A stretch of 64,000 nt of DNA from CAVUCH01 sp963739995 (GCA_963739995.1 CAVUCH010000013.1:186001-250000); one strand, 5' to 3'. Counted from the first letter of the stretch, positions 18,262-27,921 are shown. The notes: a model not told the origin generated them from the sequence alone. Translations and numbers: made by a program.

Positions 18262-19563
18262 TCACGCCACGATCCCGTGGACGAGTGGAACGGGCTGGGG
18301 CGCCGCCTCGCCGATCGTAACGGCCTGTGCGAGCAGTACACGCGCCTCTTCGAGGCGTGCACCGACGCCGGGGTGCAGCTCGACGATCGGGTCGCCTGCG
18401 TCGACGGGATCGCCAGGCTTGGCGAGCAGCCTCAGGCCGGCGCCCGGATCGATGTTCGAGTCCAGGCGCTCGCGTCCGGCCCCGAGCAGCATGGACGCCC
18501 GCCCGATCAGATCCGCGTGCATGGTCGTCACGAACCCCGCGCGAGGCGACGTCAACGTAGCGGAGGCCGGTGCCTGCGGCAGGCGTGTGCGGTCGTCGAT
18601 GATCCGCGGGTCGCCCCCCTGGTTCTCCACAACCTCGCGGAACTTCTCGAGCGCAGCGCCCGAGGCGAGCACGGCGCGCACACGCTCTTCCGCGGCGCGC
18701 TCATCGCCGCCGGCGGCGAGCCGCAACATCCGCGCGGCCAGCGCGACGGACAGATCCGCCACGTCGGACGGTCCGCGCCCGGACAGCACGTCGATGCACT
18801 CCTCGATTTCGAGCGCATTGCCCACCGCACGTCCGAGCGGCGCGTCCATGGCGGTCAGCATGACCTCTGTCTTCAAGCCCACTCCCGCCCCGATTCTCAC
18901 CATTGTCTCGGCCAGCCGCCGCGCGTCGGCATCGGTCTTCATGAACGCGCCGCGACCGACCTTCACGTCCAGCACCAGCACGTCGGTGCCCTCGGCGATT
19001 TTTTTGCTCATGATGGACGAGGCAATGAGCGGGATGCTCTCGATCGTGCCGGTCACATCGCGCAGCGCATACAGCTTCTTATCGGCGGGCGCGATGTCCG
19101 GCGTCTGTCCCACGAGCGCACATCCGATCCGCTCCAGCGCACGGAGGAACGCGTCTCGATCCATGTCCACGCGGAACCCGGGGATCGCCTCCAGCTTGTC
19201 GATCGTCCCCCCCGTGTGACCGAGACCGCGTCCGGAACTCTTCGGGACGACAATCCCGCACGCGGCGACGAGCGGCGCGACCACTATGGAAGTCTTGTCG
19301 CCGACGCCGCCCGTGCTGTGCTTGCCTGCCTTGACGCCTGGTATTTCCGACAGATCCACCCGGTGCCCGGAGGCAACCATCGCCTCTGTCAACCAGACGG
19401 TCTCCTCTGCGGTCATGTCGCGGAGCAGCATGGCCATCAGCAGCGCCGAGGTCTGATACTCGGGCATCGTGCCCGCGCTGACGCCAGCCACGACGAAATC
19501 GATCTCCGCACGCGTGAGTGCGCCGCCGTCGCGCTTCTTGATGATGATGTCGATGACGCGCAT
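18262..19563 (-). CDS. deoA: Thymidine/pyrimidine-nucleoside phosphorylase
   Basis: 433 residues from the ATG at 19563 (MRVIDIIIKKRDGGALTRAE). The phosphate-binding signature KHSTGGVGDKTSIVVAPLVA and the KSSGRGLGHTGGTIDKLEA motif are exact for the DeoA/Pdp family; the C-terminal domain has LTSPRAGFVTTMHADLIG. It phosphorolyses thymidine (and in Pdp members uridine). Whether it is DeoA or Pdp cannot be settled by eye; the length is nearer Pdp. First gene of the salvage run. A palindromic promoter lies 10 bases upstream and no Shine-Dalgarno sequence is visible. Confidence 0.95.
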   Translation of the reverse strand: MRVIDIIIKKRDGGALTRAEIDFVVAGVSAGTMPEYQTSALLMAMLLRDMTAEETVWLTEAMVASGHRVDLSEIPGVKAGKHSTGGVGDKTSIVVAPLVAACGIVVPKSSGRGLGHTGGTIDKLEAIPGFRVDMDRDAFLRALERIGCALVGQTPDIAPADKKLYALRDVTGTIESIPLIASSIMSKKIAEGTDVLVLDVKVGRGAFMKTDADARRLAETMVRIGAGVGLKTEVMLTAMDAPLGRAVGNALEIEECIDVLSGRGPSDVADLSVALAARMLRLAAGGDERAAEERVRAVLASGAALEKFREVVENQGGDPRIIDDRTRLPQAPASATLTSPRAGFVTTMHADLIGRASMLLGAGRERLDSNIDPGAGLRLLAKPGDPVDAGDPIVELHPGVGARLEEARVLLAQAVTIGEAAPQPVPLVHGIVA

Positions 19564-19572
19564 GAGCCGGAG

Positions 19573-19598
19573 AAAAGTATAGGGCAGACTATACTTTT
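19573..19598. promoter_or_regulatory. Perfect palindrome with back-to-back -10-like elements
   Basis: AAAAGTATAG and CTATACTTTT are perfect 10-base arms with a 6-base spacer. It places TATACT on the plus strand (19590-19595) 10 bases before the ATG at 19606, and TATACT on the minus strand (19581-19576) 12 bases before the ATG at 19563. Transcription starting 6-7 bases past each -10 would leave leaders of about 3-6 bases, and neither start codon has a Shine-Dalgarno sequence. It may also be an operator for a dimeric regulator. Confidence 0.6.
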
Positions 19599-19605
19599 TC
19601 CTCCG

Positions 19606-22296
19606 ATGCTTGACTCCGCGACCCTGCAGCCCCCTCGCCCACGCATCCGGCGGCTCGTTCTGCTTACGCTGCTCGCGGTGCTGGCGACCCTCGCGGCAGG
19701 GACGGGCGTGCGCGGCGAGTCGGCAATCCCCTCTCCCGAGCAGTTCTTCGGCTTCCCCATGGGCGCCACGCGCCGGATCGCCGGGTGGCCCCGCCTGGTC
19801 GAGTACTTCCGTACGATCGATCGACTGTCGGATCGCGTCGTGGTGCAGGACCTCGGACCGACGACCGAGGGACGGCCCTACCTGCTCGCCATCGTATCGA
19901 CGCCCGACACGATCGCCGACCTGCCGCGCTACCAGGCGATGCAGAGGCAGATGGCCGATCCGCGCCTGACGTCCCCGGCGGATGCCGACCGGATCGCACG
20001 CGAGGGGAAGGCGGTCGTGCTGATCGGCGGCAACATCCACGGGAACGAGATCGGCAGCAGCCAGATGGTCAACGACCTGCTGTACTCGCTGGCGGCGTCG
20101 GACGATGCGCGGGTGAAGCGAGTGCTCGAGAACGTCATCGTGCTGCTCGTACCTTCGCAGAACCCTGACGGTCAGCAGATGATGGCCGACTGGCACGATC
20201 AGACCGTCGGCACGCCGTACGAGGACGCGCCGCTGCCCGAGCTGTACCACCAGTACGCGGGACACGACAACAACCGCGACAGCTACATGCTCACGCAGGT
20301 CGAGACGCGCTACCTGGCCCGGATCACCTACCGCGACTGGCTGCCCGAGGTGTACCTCGATCAGCACCAGATGGGCAACGGCCGCGCCCGCATCTTCGTT
20401 CCGCCGTTCAAGAACCCGCCGAACCCGAACGTCGACCCGCTGGTCTGGAGCGAGGTCAACCTGCTCGGCCAGGCGATGGCCGCGCGCCTGCAGGAGGCCG
20501 GCAAGGCGGGAGTGATGTGGGGCGAGATCTACAGCGGCTTCTGGCAAGGCGCGAACAGCACGAACCCGTGGTGGCACAACATGGTCGCGCTGCTCACCGA
20601 AGTCGCCAGCGCCCGCCTCGCGTCACCGGTGTTTCAGCACATCGCCCCCGGCGCATCGGACGCCGCCGACCGTGCGAAACCCGAGCCTGGCGACCTGCAG
20701 ATTCCTCCGCCGCCAGACCTGCAGTTCCGGATGAACTATCCGCAGCCCTGGCTTGGAGGACGCTGGACCTTTGCCGACGTGATCGAACACCACCGGCTGG
20801 CCGCCGACGGGCTGCTCGATGCAGTCGCTGGTCACCGTGAAAGCCTGAAGCGCAACTTCTACCTGATGAACCGGCGCACCATCGAGCGGTTTACCACCGG
20901 GCGGCCGTTTGCGTTCATCGTGCCGCGCGCGCAGCACGACCCTGGCAGTGCGGCGCAGTTGCTTCGCCTGGTGCAGGGGGGCGGCGCCGAGGTGGAAGAA
21001 GCCCGTTCGCCGTTCACTGCCGGGGGCGTGGAATACCCCGCCGGCACGGCAGTGATTCGCCTCGCGCAGCCCTTTGGTCGCTGGGTGAAGGATCTGCTCG
21101 AACCGCAGACGTATCCGGATATCCGCTGGCCGTCACCATCTGCGCCCATCGATCGACCCTACGACATGACCGCGTGGACGCTCGGCCTGCTCATGGGTGT
21201 TACCGTCGTGGAGGTGCAGGACCCTTTCGACGCTGTGCTCACGCCGCTCGGCGAGGAGCTGACCTGGCCGCGGGGACGCGTCACCGGCACCGGCACCACG
21301 TGGGTCTTGCCGCACGAGCCGAACTCGTCGGTCACCGCCACTCATCGCCTGCTCGAGGCAGGCGCCGAGGTGTCGTGGGCGACGGAACCTGTCCGCGTCG
21401 GTGAACGCCGGTTCGGGACCGGCGCGATCGTCGTCCGCCGCGCATCCCCGGCTTTGCTGGGCACTCTCGCGGCCGATCTCGGCCTCGACATCGAGGCCAC
21501 AACCAGGCCGCTGCACCCCGACAGCCTCCTGCCGCTCCACATCCCGCGCGTGGCGCTGTACGAGCCGTGGGGTGGGAATCCCGACACCGGATGGACTCGC
21601 TGGATACTCGAGCAGCACGCGCTGCCCTACACTCGCGTGCGGCAGGACGAGGTGAAGGATCCCGGATTCGCGCGGCGCTTCGACGTGCTGATACTGCCCG
21701 ACGCGCCGGTGCCGTTGCTGCTCCGTGGGCTGCAGGGCGGGAACATCATGCCCCGGCACAGAGGCGGGCTGGGCGAGGAGGGCGTGGCGGCGTTGCGCGC
21801 ATTCGTGCAGGCCGGCGGCACGGTCATCACACTCGGCAACGCCGCGCAGTTCGCGATCGAGCACCTCGGGGTTCTGGCGAGCAACGTGATCGGGACCGAC
21901 GACCCGGAGGCATTCTTCTGTCCGGGATCGCTCCTGCGGGTCGAGGTCGACACCGACCACCCGATCGGGTTCGGCATGCCGCGGGAGGCAGCGGCCATGT
22001 TCGTCAACAACGGCGGCTATGAAGTCGCGCACCGGGCGGGCACGGGGATCGCGACGGTGGTCCGCTATCCTCAGCGCCCGCTCCTGTTGAGTGGCTGGAT
22101 CGTCGGCGAGGCGCGGCTGCGTGGGGCCGGTGCGGTGCTCGACGTTCCGATGGGCCGCGGACGCATCATCATGCACACGTTCCGCGTGCAGAATCGGGCC
22201 CAGACGCTCGGCACGTTCAAGCTGCTCTTCAACTCCATCCTGTACGGGCCCGCGATGGCAGCCAGGCAGGCCTCCCCGACGACGCAACAGCAGTGA
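19606..22296 (+). CDS. Secreted M14-family zinc carboxypeptidase-like protein
   Basis: 896 residues. A signal peptide spans about residues 14-35 (RIRRLVLLTLLAVLATLAAG). The M14 catalytic domain is in the N-terminal third: zinc ligands in GGNIHGNEIGSSQ (H and E), VLLVPSQNPDG with the substrate-binding region, and the third histidine probably in EVYLDQHQMGN. The rest, to about residue 880, looks like a glutamine-amidotransferase-like fold (FDVLILPDAPVPLLL, GGTVITLGNAAQFAIEHLG), as in large acidobacterial M14 proteins. Probably a periplasmic or extracellular peptidase. Promoter lies in the shared palindrome; likely near-leaderless. Confidence 0.88.
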   Translation: MLDSATLQPPRPRIRRLVLLTLLAVLATLAAGTGVRGESAIPSPEQFFGFPMGATRRIAGWPRLVEYFRTIDRLSDRVVVQDLGPTTEGRPYLLAIVSTPDTIADLPRYQAMQRQMADPRLTSPADADRIAREGKAVVLIGGNIHGNEIGSSQMVNDLLYSLAASDDARVKRVLENVIVLLVPSQNPDGQQMMADWHDQTVGTPYEDAPLPELYHQYAGHDNNRDSYMLTQVETRYLARITYRDWLPEVYLDQHQMGNGRARIFVPPFKNPPNPNVDPLVWSEVNLLGQAMAARLQEAGKAGVMWGEIYSGFWQGANSTNPWWHNMVALLTEVASARLASPVFQHIAPGASDAADRAKPEPGDLQIPPPPDLQFRMNYPQPWLGGRWTFADVIEHHRLAADGLLDAVAGHRESLKRNFYLMNRRTIERFTTGRPFAFIVPRAQHDPGSAAQLLRLVQGGGAEVEEARSPFTAGGVEYPAGTAVIRLAQPFGRWVKDLLEPQTYPDIRWPSPSAPIDRPYDMTAWTLGLLMGVTVVEVQDPFDAVLTPLGEELTWPRGRVTGTGTTWVLPHEPNSSVTATHRLLEAGAEVSWATEPVRVGERRFGTGAIVVRRASPALLGTLAADLGLDIEATTRPLHPDSLLPLHIPRVALYEPWGGNPDTGWTRWILEQHALPYTRVRQDEVKDPGFARRFDVLILPDAPVPLLLRGLQGGNIMPRHRGGLGEEGVAALRAFVQAGGTVITLGNAAQFAIEHLGVLASNVIGTDDPEAFFCPGSLLRVEVDTDHPIGFGMPREAAAMFVNNGGYEVAHRAGTGIATVVRYPQRPLLLSGWIVGEARLRGAGAVLDVPMGRGRIIMHTFRVQNRAQTLGTFKLLFNSILYGPAMAARQASPTTQQQ

Positions 22297-22394
22297 CAGC
22301 GCGTCGTCCATCGCCCTGGACGGCCGCCAGGCGCGGCGGCAGTGTGCGATCCTACGGGTGCTTCTGTCCGTGAACCGCTGAGCACTGACCTGGT

Positions 22395-24062
22395 ATGCGC
22401 TCCGTTCCCCCCACCCTCCTTGCCGCGTGCGCGGCTGCCGCGTCCCCCCAGCCCGCGCTGCCAGGGCCTCCGGCAGATCTGATCGTGCACAACGCGATCG
22501 TCCACACGATGGCCGAAGGTCAGCCGTCCGCCCAGGGGTTCGCTGTCCGGGACACGCGATTCGTCGCGGTCGGCACATCGGCGGATGTGCTGCGCTGGCG
22601 GGGGCCGTCTACCCAGGTCATCGATGCGGGGAACCAGACGGTTGTGCCGGGTCTGCAGGACGCGCACGGACATGTTCTCGGCCTCGGCGCCTCGCTGCGG
22701 GAGCTGGACCTGCGAGATACACCGACCCTCGAGGCGATCGTCGGGAAGGTGCGTGCGCGCGCTTCCGAGATGCGCGAAGGTGAATGGATCGTGGGTCGCG
22801 GGTGGGACCAGAACCGGTGGCCGGTCGCCGACTGGCCCGCAGCCGGTCCGCTCGATGCTGCAGCGCCTCAGAACCCGGTGTTCCTGACGCGAATCGACGG
22901 CCACGCAGCACTGGTCAACCGCCGGGCGCTCGCAACGGCGGCGATCGCGCGCGACACGCCGGATCCGGCCGGCGGACGGCTCATCCGGGATGCCTCCGGT
23001 TCGCCGACCGGAGTCCTGGTGGATGCCGCCCAGACGCTCGTCGCACGGCATATTCCGCAGCCGTCGCGGGAGCAACTGACGCAGCAGCTGCTGCTCGCCG
23101 ACCAGGAGATGCGGCGTGTAGGACTGACGATGGTCCATGACGCGGGCGTCACGCCAGAAGCCATCGACGTGTACCGCGAGGTGATCGGGAGTGACCGGTT
23201 CACGACCCGCATCTACGTGATGCTCACGGGATTGAATACGGCCGACTGGTTTATTCGAGGGCCGCTGATCGACCCGCGGCACCGGCTGGAGGTGCGTGCG
23301 GTGAAACTGGTCGCCGATGGCGCGCTCGGATCCCGTGGCGCCGCCCTCATCGAGGACTATGCCGACGAGCCCGGCAACCGCGGCCTGCTCGTCACCGCGC
23401 CCGACCAGCTGTATGCGGTCACGCGTGCCGCATCGGACGCCGGTTTCCAGACCGCCATACACGCCATTGGCGATCGGGCGAACCGCGAGGTGCTCGGCGT
23501 ATTCGAGCGTGTGGAGCGCGAGGTTCCGGGTGCACGCGACCTGCGCCTGCGAGACGAGCATGCGCAGATCGTCGATGCGACCGACATTCCGCGCTTCGCG
23601 CGGCTGGGCGTCATTGCGTCGATTCAGCCGACGCACTGCACGTCGGACATGCCGTGGGCGCCTCACCGTCTCGGTAATGCCAGGGTTGCCGAAGGGGCGT
23701 ACGCCTGGCGAACGCTGGTGGCATCCGGCGCCCGGCTGGCCCACGGATCAGACTTCCCGGTCGAACGTCCGGACCCGCTCCTGGGGTTCTATGCCGCGAT
23801 TACGCGCCAGAACGCTGATGGGCACCCGCCGGGCGGATGGGCGCCAGACCAGCGGCTCACGCGCGCTGAAGCGCTGCACGGCATGACGCTCGGGGCGGCA
23901 TACGCCGCACACGCGGAGCGGGATCTCGGGTCGATCGAGCCCGGCAAGCTGGCGGATTTCGTCGTGCTTTCGCGCGACATCATGCAGGTCTCTCCCCACG
24001 ACGTGCTCTCGACAACCGTCGTCCGCACCGTCGTGGGCGGGCGCACCGTGTACGAACGATAG
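22395..24062 (+). CDS. YtcJ-like amidohydrolase (amidohydrolase family 3), probable lipoprotein
   Basis: 555 residues. The N-terminus LLAACAAAAS looks like a lipobox after a very short signal, so attachment to the membrane is possible. Metal and catalytic motifs follow the amidohydrolase_3 plan: QDAHGHVLGLG near residue 95, VKLVADGALGSRGAAL, IHAIGDRANREVL, RDEHAQIVD and HGSDFPVERPDPLLGF, ending with IEPGKLADFVVLSRD. These zinc enzymes hydrolyse amide or formamide bonds; substrate unknown. It is 98 bases after the M14 peptidase and 7 bases before the next gene, so probably one transcript of secreted hydrolases. Confidence 0.9.
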   Translation: MRSVPPTLLAACAAAASPQPALPGPPADLIVHNAIVHTMAEGQPSAQGFAVRDTRFVAVGTSADVLRWRGPSTQVIDAGNQTVVPGLQDAHGHVLGLGASLRELDLRDTPTLEAIVGKVRARASEMREGEWIVGRGWDQNRWPVADWPAAGPLDAAAPQNPVFLTRIDGHAALVNRRALATAAIARDTPDPAGGRLIRDASGSPTGVLVDAAQTLVARHIPQPSREQLTQQLLLADQEMRRVGLTMVHDAGVTPEAIDVYREVIGSDRFTTRIYVMLTGLNTADWFIRGPLIDPRHRLEVRAVKLVADGALGSRGAALIEDYADEPGNRGLLVTAPDQLYAVTRAASDAGFQTAIHAIGDRANREVLGVFERVEREVPGARDLRLRDEHAQIVDATDIPRFARLGVIASIQPTHCTSDMPWAPHRLGNARVAEGAYAWRTLVASGARLAHGSDFPVERPDPLLGFYAAITRQNADGHPPGGWAPDQRLTRAEALHGMTLGAAYAAHAERDLGSIEPGKLADFVVLSRDIMQVSPHDVLSTTVVRTVVGGRTVYER

Positions 24063-24069
24063 GACGGTC

Positions 24070-25722
24070 ATGCGACATCTGTCGGGTGTGATCCTCGCAC
24101 TGGTGCTGATCCCGATACGCCCACCACTCACCACTTCCGCCGCACAAGCGCCGCCCCGGCTGGTCGTCGTGCTCGTCGTCGATCAGATGCGGAACGATTA
24201 CATCGACGACTACGGTGGGGGCTGGACGCGGGGGTTGCGCCGCCTGCTGTCGGAGGGCGCGCGCTTCCGGAATGCGGCGTATCCGTACTTCAACACCGTG
24301 ACATGCGCCGGACACGCCACGATCGGCACGGGCACGGTGCCCGCGTTTCACGGGATCATTCTGAATCAGTGGTGGCACCGGGACGATCAAAAGGAGCGGT
24401 CGTGCACCGACGATCCCGCGGCGCCGACGATCCCATACGGCAGCGGGCAACCCGGCGACGGGCACAGCGCCAAACGGCTGCGGGTTCCGACTCTTGCGCA
24501 AACGCTGGACCACGCGCAAGGCGATCGCGCGCACGTGGTGACGATGTCGATGAAGGCACGCAGCGCAATCATGCTGGCCGGCGGACCCGCCGACGCCGTG
24601 ACCTGGTTCCAGGAGAGGAGCTTTGCGACGTCGAGCGCCTTCAGTCCCGGGCGGGTGCCTTTCGTGCACGACTTCGTCGGCAGGTTCCCCGTTGAGCGTG
24701 ACGCCGGGAAGACGTGGGATCGGATGCTGCCAGCCTCAGCCTACAAGTTTACGGATGATGCCGAGGGGGAGAAGCCGACGAAGGGATGGACGCGTGTGTT
24801 TCCACATCGGCTCGGCGCGCCGGGGACGCAGGCCTCGGACGCGTTCTACACGCAGTGGACGAGCAGCCCGTTCGCCGACGAGTACCTCGAACGGATGGCG
24901 GAGGCCGCGATCGACACGGTGCAGCTGGGGCAGGGAACCACGACCGACTTCCTTGGTGTGAGCTTTTCGGCGCTGGACAGTGTCGGGCACAAGTTCGGGC
25001 CACGCAGTCACGAGGTGCAGGACATGCTCGCGCGCCTGGACGTGACGATCGGGCGTTTGCTCGATCACCTCGATGCGCACGTCGGCCGTGGAAAGTACGT
25101 CGTGGCGTTGTCGGCTGATCACGGCGTTGCGGTTATTCCCGAACAGTTGCGGCGGCAGGGCATCGACGCTGGTCGCGCCATCATGAACGCCGCGTCCGCC
25201 CGGGCAGAGGCGGCCCTGGTCCGCGCCTTCGGGCCCGGCGAATACGTGGCCCACATGGATTACACGAACCTGTTCTTCTTGCCCGGGGTCTTGGAGCGCA
25301 TCACACGTCAGCCAGGCACGCTCGAGTCCGTGATGACGGCGATCGCGGGCACTCCCGGCGTGCTGCGCGTCATCGACAGTCGCGTGCTCGACCCGCGGTC
25401 GTCAACGCCGGATCCGATCCTCCGCGCAACGGCACTCGGCGAGTTCCGCGGGCGCAGCGGCGATCTCATCGTCATCCCCAGGACGAACTGGTTCTGGGTG
25501 GCTGATGATGGGACGGCTGTCCCGGGAGACGCCACGACGCACGGCACGGGGTATCCGTACGACACGAGCGTGCCGCTCCTGCTGCTCGGCGCGGGCGTGC
25601 GGCAGGCCCTGTACGACGGGGCCGCGACGCCGGCCGACATCGCGCCGACGCTGGCGAAACTGTGTGGAGTAGCGCTCCCAAACGCGACAGGGAGGAGCCT
25701 TGACGAGGCGATTGCGCGGTAA
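24070..25722 (+). CDS. Alkaline-phosphatase-superfamily phosphodiesterase (PafA/NPP-like), secreted
   Basis: 550 residues. A signal peptide covers roughly 1-25. LVVVLVVDQMRNDYIDDY carries the first metal-binding Asp; NTVTCAGHATIGTG places the nucleophile (Thr) and following residues as in PafA-type phosphatases; SFSALDSVGHKFGP gives D-x-x-x-H, and ALSADHGVAVIPE the late D-H pair. The C-terminal GTGYPYDTSVPLLLLGAGV matches the final metal-binding histidine region (THGTGYPYD). It probably cleaves phosphate mono- or diesters in the periplasm. Its 3' end overlaps the alkyltransferase gene by 23 bases. Confidence 0.92.
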   Translation: MRHLSGVILALVLIPIRPPLTTSAAQAPPRLVVVLVVDQMRNDYIDDYGGGWTRGLRRLLSEGARFRNAAYPYFNTVTCAGHATIGTGTVPAFHGIILNQWWHRDDQKERSCTDDPAAPTIPYGSGQPGDGHSAKRLRVPTLAQTLDHAQGDRAHVVTMSMKARSAIMLAGGPADAVTWFQERSFATSSAFSPGRVPFVHDFVGRFPVERDAGKTWDRMLPASAYKFTDDAEGEKPTKGWTRVFPHRLGAPGTQASDAFYTQWTSSPFADEYLERMAEAAIDTVQLGQGTTTDFLGVSFSALDSVGHKFGPRSHEVQDMLARLDVTIGRLLDHLDAHVGRGKYVVALSADHGVAVIPEQLRRQGIDAGRAIMNAASARAEAALVRAFGPGEYVAHMDYTNLFFLPGVLERITRQPGTLESVMTAIAGTPGVLRVIDSRVLDPRSSTPDPILRATALGEFRGRSGDLIVIPRTNWFWVADDGTAVPGDATTHGTGYPYDTSVPLLLLGAGVRQALYDGAATPADIAPTLAKLCGVALPNATGRSLDEAIAR

Positions 25723-26125
25723 CACGGTCGAGGGCGGACGGCAGGCGGACTTCTCCGCCTTCACGCGACAGGTGTTGTCGATCGTTTCGCGGATTCCGGT
25801 CGGGCGCGTAGCGAGCTATGGCGACATCGCTGCCGCGGCCGGACGCCCGCGAGCGTACCGGGCGGTGGGCAACATCATGCGGACGTGTGCCCGGCCGGGC
25901 ATGCCGTGTCACCGTGTGATTGCGGCGGCCGGCCGGCTCGGGGGATTCGGAGGCAACCTCGCGCTGAAGCGTGCGCTGCTGGCCGGCGAAGGAATCGTCG
26001 TGACGGGCACCCGCGTGAAGAACTGGCAGACGCATGCGTGGAGGCCCGCTGTGGGGAACCGGCGCAGCGGCTCCGGAGCTGGTGCGGCGCACGGAGCCAA
26101 GACTCCGCGCGCCGCCCGGACATGA
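25700..26125 (+). CDS. MGMT-type DNA alkyltransferase domain protein
   Basis: 141 residues, only the C-terminal catalytic domain of O6-methylguanine-DNA methyltransferase. The helix-turn-helix part is RIPVGRVASYGDIAAAAGRP, followed by RAVGNIMRTC and the active-site motif PGMPCHRVIAAAGRLGGFGG with the acceptor cysteine intact (ATL proteins have Trp there). So alkyl transfer to cysteine is plausible even without the N-terminal domain. Starts with TTG at 25700 within the 3' end of the phosphatase gene. The last 30 residues are low-complexity basic sequence. Confidence 0.85.
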   Translation: MTRRLRGNTVEGGRQADFSAFTRQVLSIVSRIPVGRVASYGDIAAAAGRPRAYRAVGNIMRTCARPGMPCHRVIAAAGRLGGFGGNLALKRALLAGEGIVVTGTRVKNWQTHAWRPAVGNRRSGSGAGAAHGAKTPRAART

Positions 26126-26130
26126 ATCGA

Positions 26131-26340
26131 TCAGTCCTTCAGCTTGTCGGCCGCGTCGCTGAGTTTCTCACCCGCGCGACCCATCTTGGTGCGCGCCTCG
26201 CCTTCGGCCTGGTCCATCTCGCCCTCGGCTGCCAAGTCGTCACGGCCGGTCAGATCTCCCGCCGCCTCCTTCAGCTGACCCTTGGTCTTCTCGGCGGCCC
26301 CTTTGACCTGCTGCTTCATCGATTCGTCCTTCAAGCTCAT
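26131..26340 (-). CDS. CsbD-like stress protein
   Basis: 69 residues from the ATG at 26340, with GGGAGGAGG 6-14 bases ahead. The sequence MKQQVKGAAEKTKGQLKEAA (residues 8-27), then GDLTGRDDLAAEGEMDQAEG, is the CsbD pattern: small, hydrophilic, lysine- and alanine-rich helices. CsbD proteins are induced under general stress in many bacteria but have no known activity. Convergent with the alkyltransferase gene (5 bases apart) and divergent from the ECF sigma gene. Confidence 0.9.
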   Translation of the reverse strand: MSLKDESMKQQVKGAAEKTKGQLKEAAGDLTGRDDLAAEGEMDQAEGEARTKMGRAGEKLSDAADKLKD

Positions 26341-26577
26341 TGGTAATCCTCCTCCCGGCATCAGTTCAACATCCATGCCTCGCGGCACGTCAGCAGACGC
26401 GTACCGGGAGCCGTCGAGTGCGCTTGCCTGAGCGATTTGGGGCCGAGGGCCAACGATGGCAGGCGGCGACCGAACATTGGTCGGGAGGGCGCGTATTGAG
26501 AGTGTCAGACCACACGAAACCGCCGGGCTGCAGGCAACGCTGAGTCCGGCGCGTTCCGTCTAAGCAGGCAGGATGGC

Positions 26578-27144
26578 GTGAAGCCCGAAGAAGCCGACCT
26601 GATTGACCGGTGCAGACGGCACGAGCCCGGAGCCTTCGAAGAGCTCTACCGGTTGCATGCGGGCAGGGTTTACAACCTGGCGTGCCGGATGACGGGCAGC
26701 GTCTCCGATGGTGAAGACCTGATGCAGGACATCTTCGTCCAGGTCTTCCGCAAACTCGACGGCTTCAAGGGAGAGTCCGCGGTGGGGACCTGGATTTACA
26801 GGCTCGCGATGAACCAGTGCCTGGATTACCTCCGGGGGCGCGAGGCCAAGGCCCGCAAGCTGACCGACCCCATCGAGCACGAGGGGGCGCTCCCGGTGCA
26901 CGCCGCGCGCCCGTTGCGGGCCGACCGCCTGGACCTGGAGCGGGCGATTGCCCGGCTGCCGCCAGGGTATCGCGCAGCGTTCGTGCTGCATGACGTGGAG
27001 GGTTTCGAGCACCAGGAGGTGGCCGGCATCCTGGGCATCGCGGAAGGCACGTCGAAATCGCAGGTGCACAAAGCGCGCATGAAGATTCGCGAGTATCTCG
27101 GGGCTGCCCCGCCAGTGGAGGCGGCCAGCCGCTCCCGTGCGTGA
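26578..27144 (+). CDS. ECF-family RNA polymerase sigma factor
   Basis: 188 residues from GTG at 26578 (the nearby ATG at 26573 is out of frame and stops at once). Sigma-2 region: AFEELYRLHAGRVYNLACRM and DGEDLMQDIFVQVFRKLDGF. Sigma-4 region: LPPGYRAAFVLHDVEGFEHQ then GILGIAEGTSKSQVHKARMK. It directs polymerase to a small regulon and is presumably held inactive by the zinc-finger anti-sigma protein encoded 18 bases downstream. Confidence 0.95.
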   Translation: MKPEEADLIDRCRRHEPGAFEELYRLHAGRVYNLACRMTGSVSDGEDLMQDIFVQVFRKLDGFKGESAVGTWIYRLAMNQCLDYLRGREAKARKLTDPIEHEGALPVHAARPLRADRLDLERAIARLPPGYRAAFVLHDVEGFEHQEVAGILGIAEGTSKSQVHKARMKIREYLGAAPPVEAASRSRA

Positions 27145-27162
27145 CGGAGCCGGGAGACACCC

Positions 27163-27921
27163 ATGAGTTGCGAACGCTACGAAGACGACATTCACCGGTT
27201 GATCGACGGTTCCCTCGATCCCGCGGCACGGCGTGACCTCGAGGGGCACCTGCGCACGTGCGACGCCTGCTCCGAGATGACGGACGATCTGCGGCGCGTG
27301 CGCGCCCTCGCGGGCTCGCTCGAGCGGCTGCAGCCGCCCGTGCGCGCGTGGAATCGCATCGCGCAGCAGACGGTCACGCCGCTCCAGGGGCGTCTCCTCT
27401 GGATGGCGCGCGCGCGGCGCGCGGCCATGCCGCTCGCGACCGCAGCGTGCCTCGCGCTCGCCGTCGGGCTCGTCTACATGGTGAAGCGACCTGCCCCCGC
27501 GGTAACCGAAAGCATCCGGCAGGCCCCGACGGCGGAGGGCGCGACGGCGGGGGCTCCCGCGGGGGTTCCCGAGAACCGTGCAGCGCTGGCGGGCTCCGTC
27601 GAAGCCGAACTTCGCCAGGCTGCGCTGCACTACGAAAACGCCATCCGCGGCCTCGAGACGCTTGCGAAGGATCAGCGGGGCGTGGATCCGCAGATCGCCG
27701 CCACCCTGCAGAAGAACCTGCAGCTGATTGATCAAGCCATCGGGGAGAGCCAGGCCGCGCTCGCCCGCGAGCCGGTGAGCGAGCCGGCACAACAGAGCCT
27801 GTTCGAAGCGTTCCGCACGAAGATCGCGTTCCTGCAGGACACCATCGCACTCGTCAACGAAATGCGGAAGGGCAACCAGGCCGAGGCGGCACGAATCGCC
27901 GAAGGCCTCAACAAATCATGA
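27163..27921 (+). CDS. Zinc-finger anti-sigma factor, membrane anchored
   Basis: 252 residues. The N-terminus MSCERYEDDIHRLIDGSLDP and HLRTCDACSEM carry the C, H, C, C residues of the anti-sigma zinc finger (H-x-x-x-C-x-x-C). A single transmembrane helix at about residues 87-106 (MPLATAACLALAVGLVYMVK) leaves a coiled, Gln- and Glu-rich domain outside. It should bind the ECF sigma upstream and release it on an envelope signal. The stop overlaps the DUF4097 start by 4 bases (ATGA), so its output and the next gene's are coupled. Confidence 0.9.
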   Translation: MSCERYEDDIHRLIDGSLDPAARRDLEGHLRTCDACSEMTDDLRRVRALAGSLERLQPPVRAWNRIAQQTVTPLQGRLLWMARARRAAMPLATAACLALAVGLVYMVKRPAPAVTESIRQAPTAEGATAGAPAGVPENRAALAGSVEAELRQAALHYENAIRGLETLAKDQRGVDPQIAATLQKNLQLIDQAIGESQAALAREPVSEPAQQSLFEAFRTKIAFLQDTIALVNEMRKGNQAEAARIAEGLNKS

